NCBI GenBank assembly: GCA_003524705.1
Contig: DQGV01000404.1
Coordinates: forward strand, 1 to 5,672
DNA length: 5,672 nt
Direction of reading: 5' to 3'
Source: Anaerolineae bacterium
Lineage (GTDB): Bacteria > Chloroflexota > Anaerolineae > Anaerolineales > Villigracilaceae
Each line of letters starts with the position of its first letter. Within the stretch, counting starts at the first letter, position 1. Below, in pieces: positions 4,910 through 5,672 of this stretch. The position numbers were made by a program, and so were the translations under genes. The notes below the pieces were generated by a model. The model ran no database searches, was not told the DNA's origin, and worked only from the letters and a program-made list of their open reading frames with translations.

Positions 4910-5672
4910 AGACTAAAGACAATTGAACAAGTTCTGTCTCTTCTTTTTCTATTTTTATCTTTGATTTTATAGGTAAAGAATAATTTGAAATAAACAGCTC
5001 ATTTCCTTTATCTGCTTTCCCTTGTTTGTAATTATTCATTCCGTACTGTAATTCCCATTCATAAATATTTGCAAACTTAAAGTTTTCTCTAATTTCAGTT
5101 GAGTCGTCGTATGTAATCAGCCAAGAATGTTTGCAATCCTTTACAGCACAAGAAAATTCTTGATGATTAAATTCAGTATGTAAAATGCCATTCTTTCCAT
5201 AAAGCCTTGACTTTGTTGCTTTGAAATACGGAGGGTCTAGGAAAGTAAATATACTTTCATCACCATCTTTCAGAATTTCTCGATAATCTATGTTAGTGAT
5301 TTTTACATTTTCTAGCAATTTGCCTAAACCTGAAACTCGTTCAATAGAAGAGTCTGTAAATCTTCCTTCATAAGCACCTTGAGAATCCCCCCCAGACTCA
5401 ACCACACCAGAAAATGTAATTCGATTCAACACAAAAAATCGAGTGGCACGTTCGAGTTCTGAGATTTTTTGAACATCAACTTTCAATAATTCAGTAAATA
5501 ACTTTTGCCCATCTTTTGTTTCTTTTTTTATTTTCAATACTTCCCCTGCAAGTTTTTCCGAATCAATTTGAGCATATTTCCAAAAATAATACAGTTCTGG
5601 ATTTAAGTCATTAATCCAAATTTTTAATTTAGGATATTTTTGTTTTAAGTAAATAAAGAAAGACCCACCACC
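4908..5672 (-). CDS. D12-class (Dam-like) N6-adenine DNA methyltransferase, N-terminus outside window
   Basis: The frame is open from the right edge to the TAA at 4910-4908 and shows 254 residues. It should transfer a methyl group from S-adenosylmethionine to adenine N6 in a short DNA target. The visible sequence starts inside motif I with GGGSFFIYL (the SAM-binding glycines), then INDLNPELYYFW (20-31), the conserved acidic segment after it. Further on are RITFSGVVESGG and GRFTDSSIERV, a target-recognition-side signature of D12 enzymes, and the catalytic motif IV DPPYF at 146-150. Because motif I normally lies near residue 10-40, only a few dozen residues are missing. A TTG at 5537 is not the true start, since it would delete motif I. 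The target could be GATC-like by family analogy, but this is unproven. The gene is AT-rich compared with its left neighbours, which suggests acquisition. A partner endonuclease, if any, is outside the window. The class call is very sure. Confidence 0.93.
   Translation of the reverse strand, partial: GGGSFFIYLKQKYPKLKIWINDLNPELYYFWKYAQIDSEKLAGEVLKIKKETKDGQKLFTELLKVDVQKISELERATRFFVLNRITFSGVVESGGDSQGAYEGRFTDSSIERVSGLGKLLENVKITNIDYREILKDGDESIFTFLDPPYFKATKSRLYGKNGILHTEFNHQEFSCAVKDCKHSWLITYDDSTEIRENFKFANIYEWELQYGMNNYKQGKADKGNELFISNYSLPIKSKIKIEKEETELVQLSLV

Noticed and set aside
4908..5537. Methyltransferase starting at the TTG at 5537
   Set aside because: The frame stays open to the right edge and the upstream 45 residues encode motif I (GGGSFF) and the INDLNPEL segment, so the gene clearly begins outside the window.
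1..5672. CRISPR array, tRNA/rRNA, insertion sequence or attachment site
   Set aside because: No regularly spaced repeats, no cloverleaf or rRNA-like stretch, no transposase frame and no long direct repeats at gene borders were seen by reading.

Overview
The window is an ordinary-looking bacterial chromosomal segment: six complete genes plus two genes cut by the window edges, packed with short intergenic gaps. The species cannot be named from sequence alone. The base composition is moderately AT-rich, ribosome-binding sites are of the usual AGGAG/GGTGAT kind, and the HtrA protease carries a lipoprotein signal ending in SLAC followed by a Pro/Ser/Thr/Val-rich linker. That style reminds me of Chloroflexota (Anaerolineae). 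This is a weak inference and not a sequence-level proof.

Layout. (1) 3-269, +: C-terminal end of an unrecognised AT-rich gene. (2) 311-1554, +: a two-gene unit with a 4-bp ATGA overlap, made of a DinB-like/ClbS-DfsB-type four-helix-bundle protein and a complete type I methionine aminopeptidase. A plausible promoter lies at 259-286. (3) A near-perfect bidirectional hairpin terminator at 1557-1589 separates this unit from the convergent minus-strand unit. (4) 2681-1588, -: a bacterial non-haem ferritin followed after 17 bp by a LOG-family (TIGR00730-type) nucleotide phosphoribohydrolase. (5) The divergent intergenic region 2682-2817 holds a ferritin promoter candidate framed by a perfect 9-bp inverted repeat, and a weaker promoter candidate for the rightward genes. 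(6) 2818-4875, +: a CbpA-type DnaJ co-chaperone followed after 9 bp by a lipid-anchored HtrA/DegP-like serine protease with one PDZ domain. (7) A second perfect bidirectional terminator lies at 4878-4909. (8) 4908-5672, -: a D12-class (Dam-like) adenine DNA methyltransferase whose N-terminus lies beyond the right edge.

How the genes fit together. The dnaJ-htrA pair is a protein quality-control unit, with folding help in the cytoplasm and a tethered protease outside the membrane. The ferritin-LOG pair joins iron storage to a nucleotide-salvage enzyme. The role of the DinB-like/MetAP pair is unclear. The two AT-rich edge genes (unknown C-terminus and orphan-looking methyltransferase) look more accessory than the core between them.

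I did not find a convincing new system. The best second-look items are the 8-bp palindrome whose 3-nt loop is exactly the start codon of the LOG gene, the inverted repeat framing the ferritin promoter, the divergent substrate-pocket loop of the aminopeptidase, and the edge methyltransferase with whatever lies beyond it.
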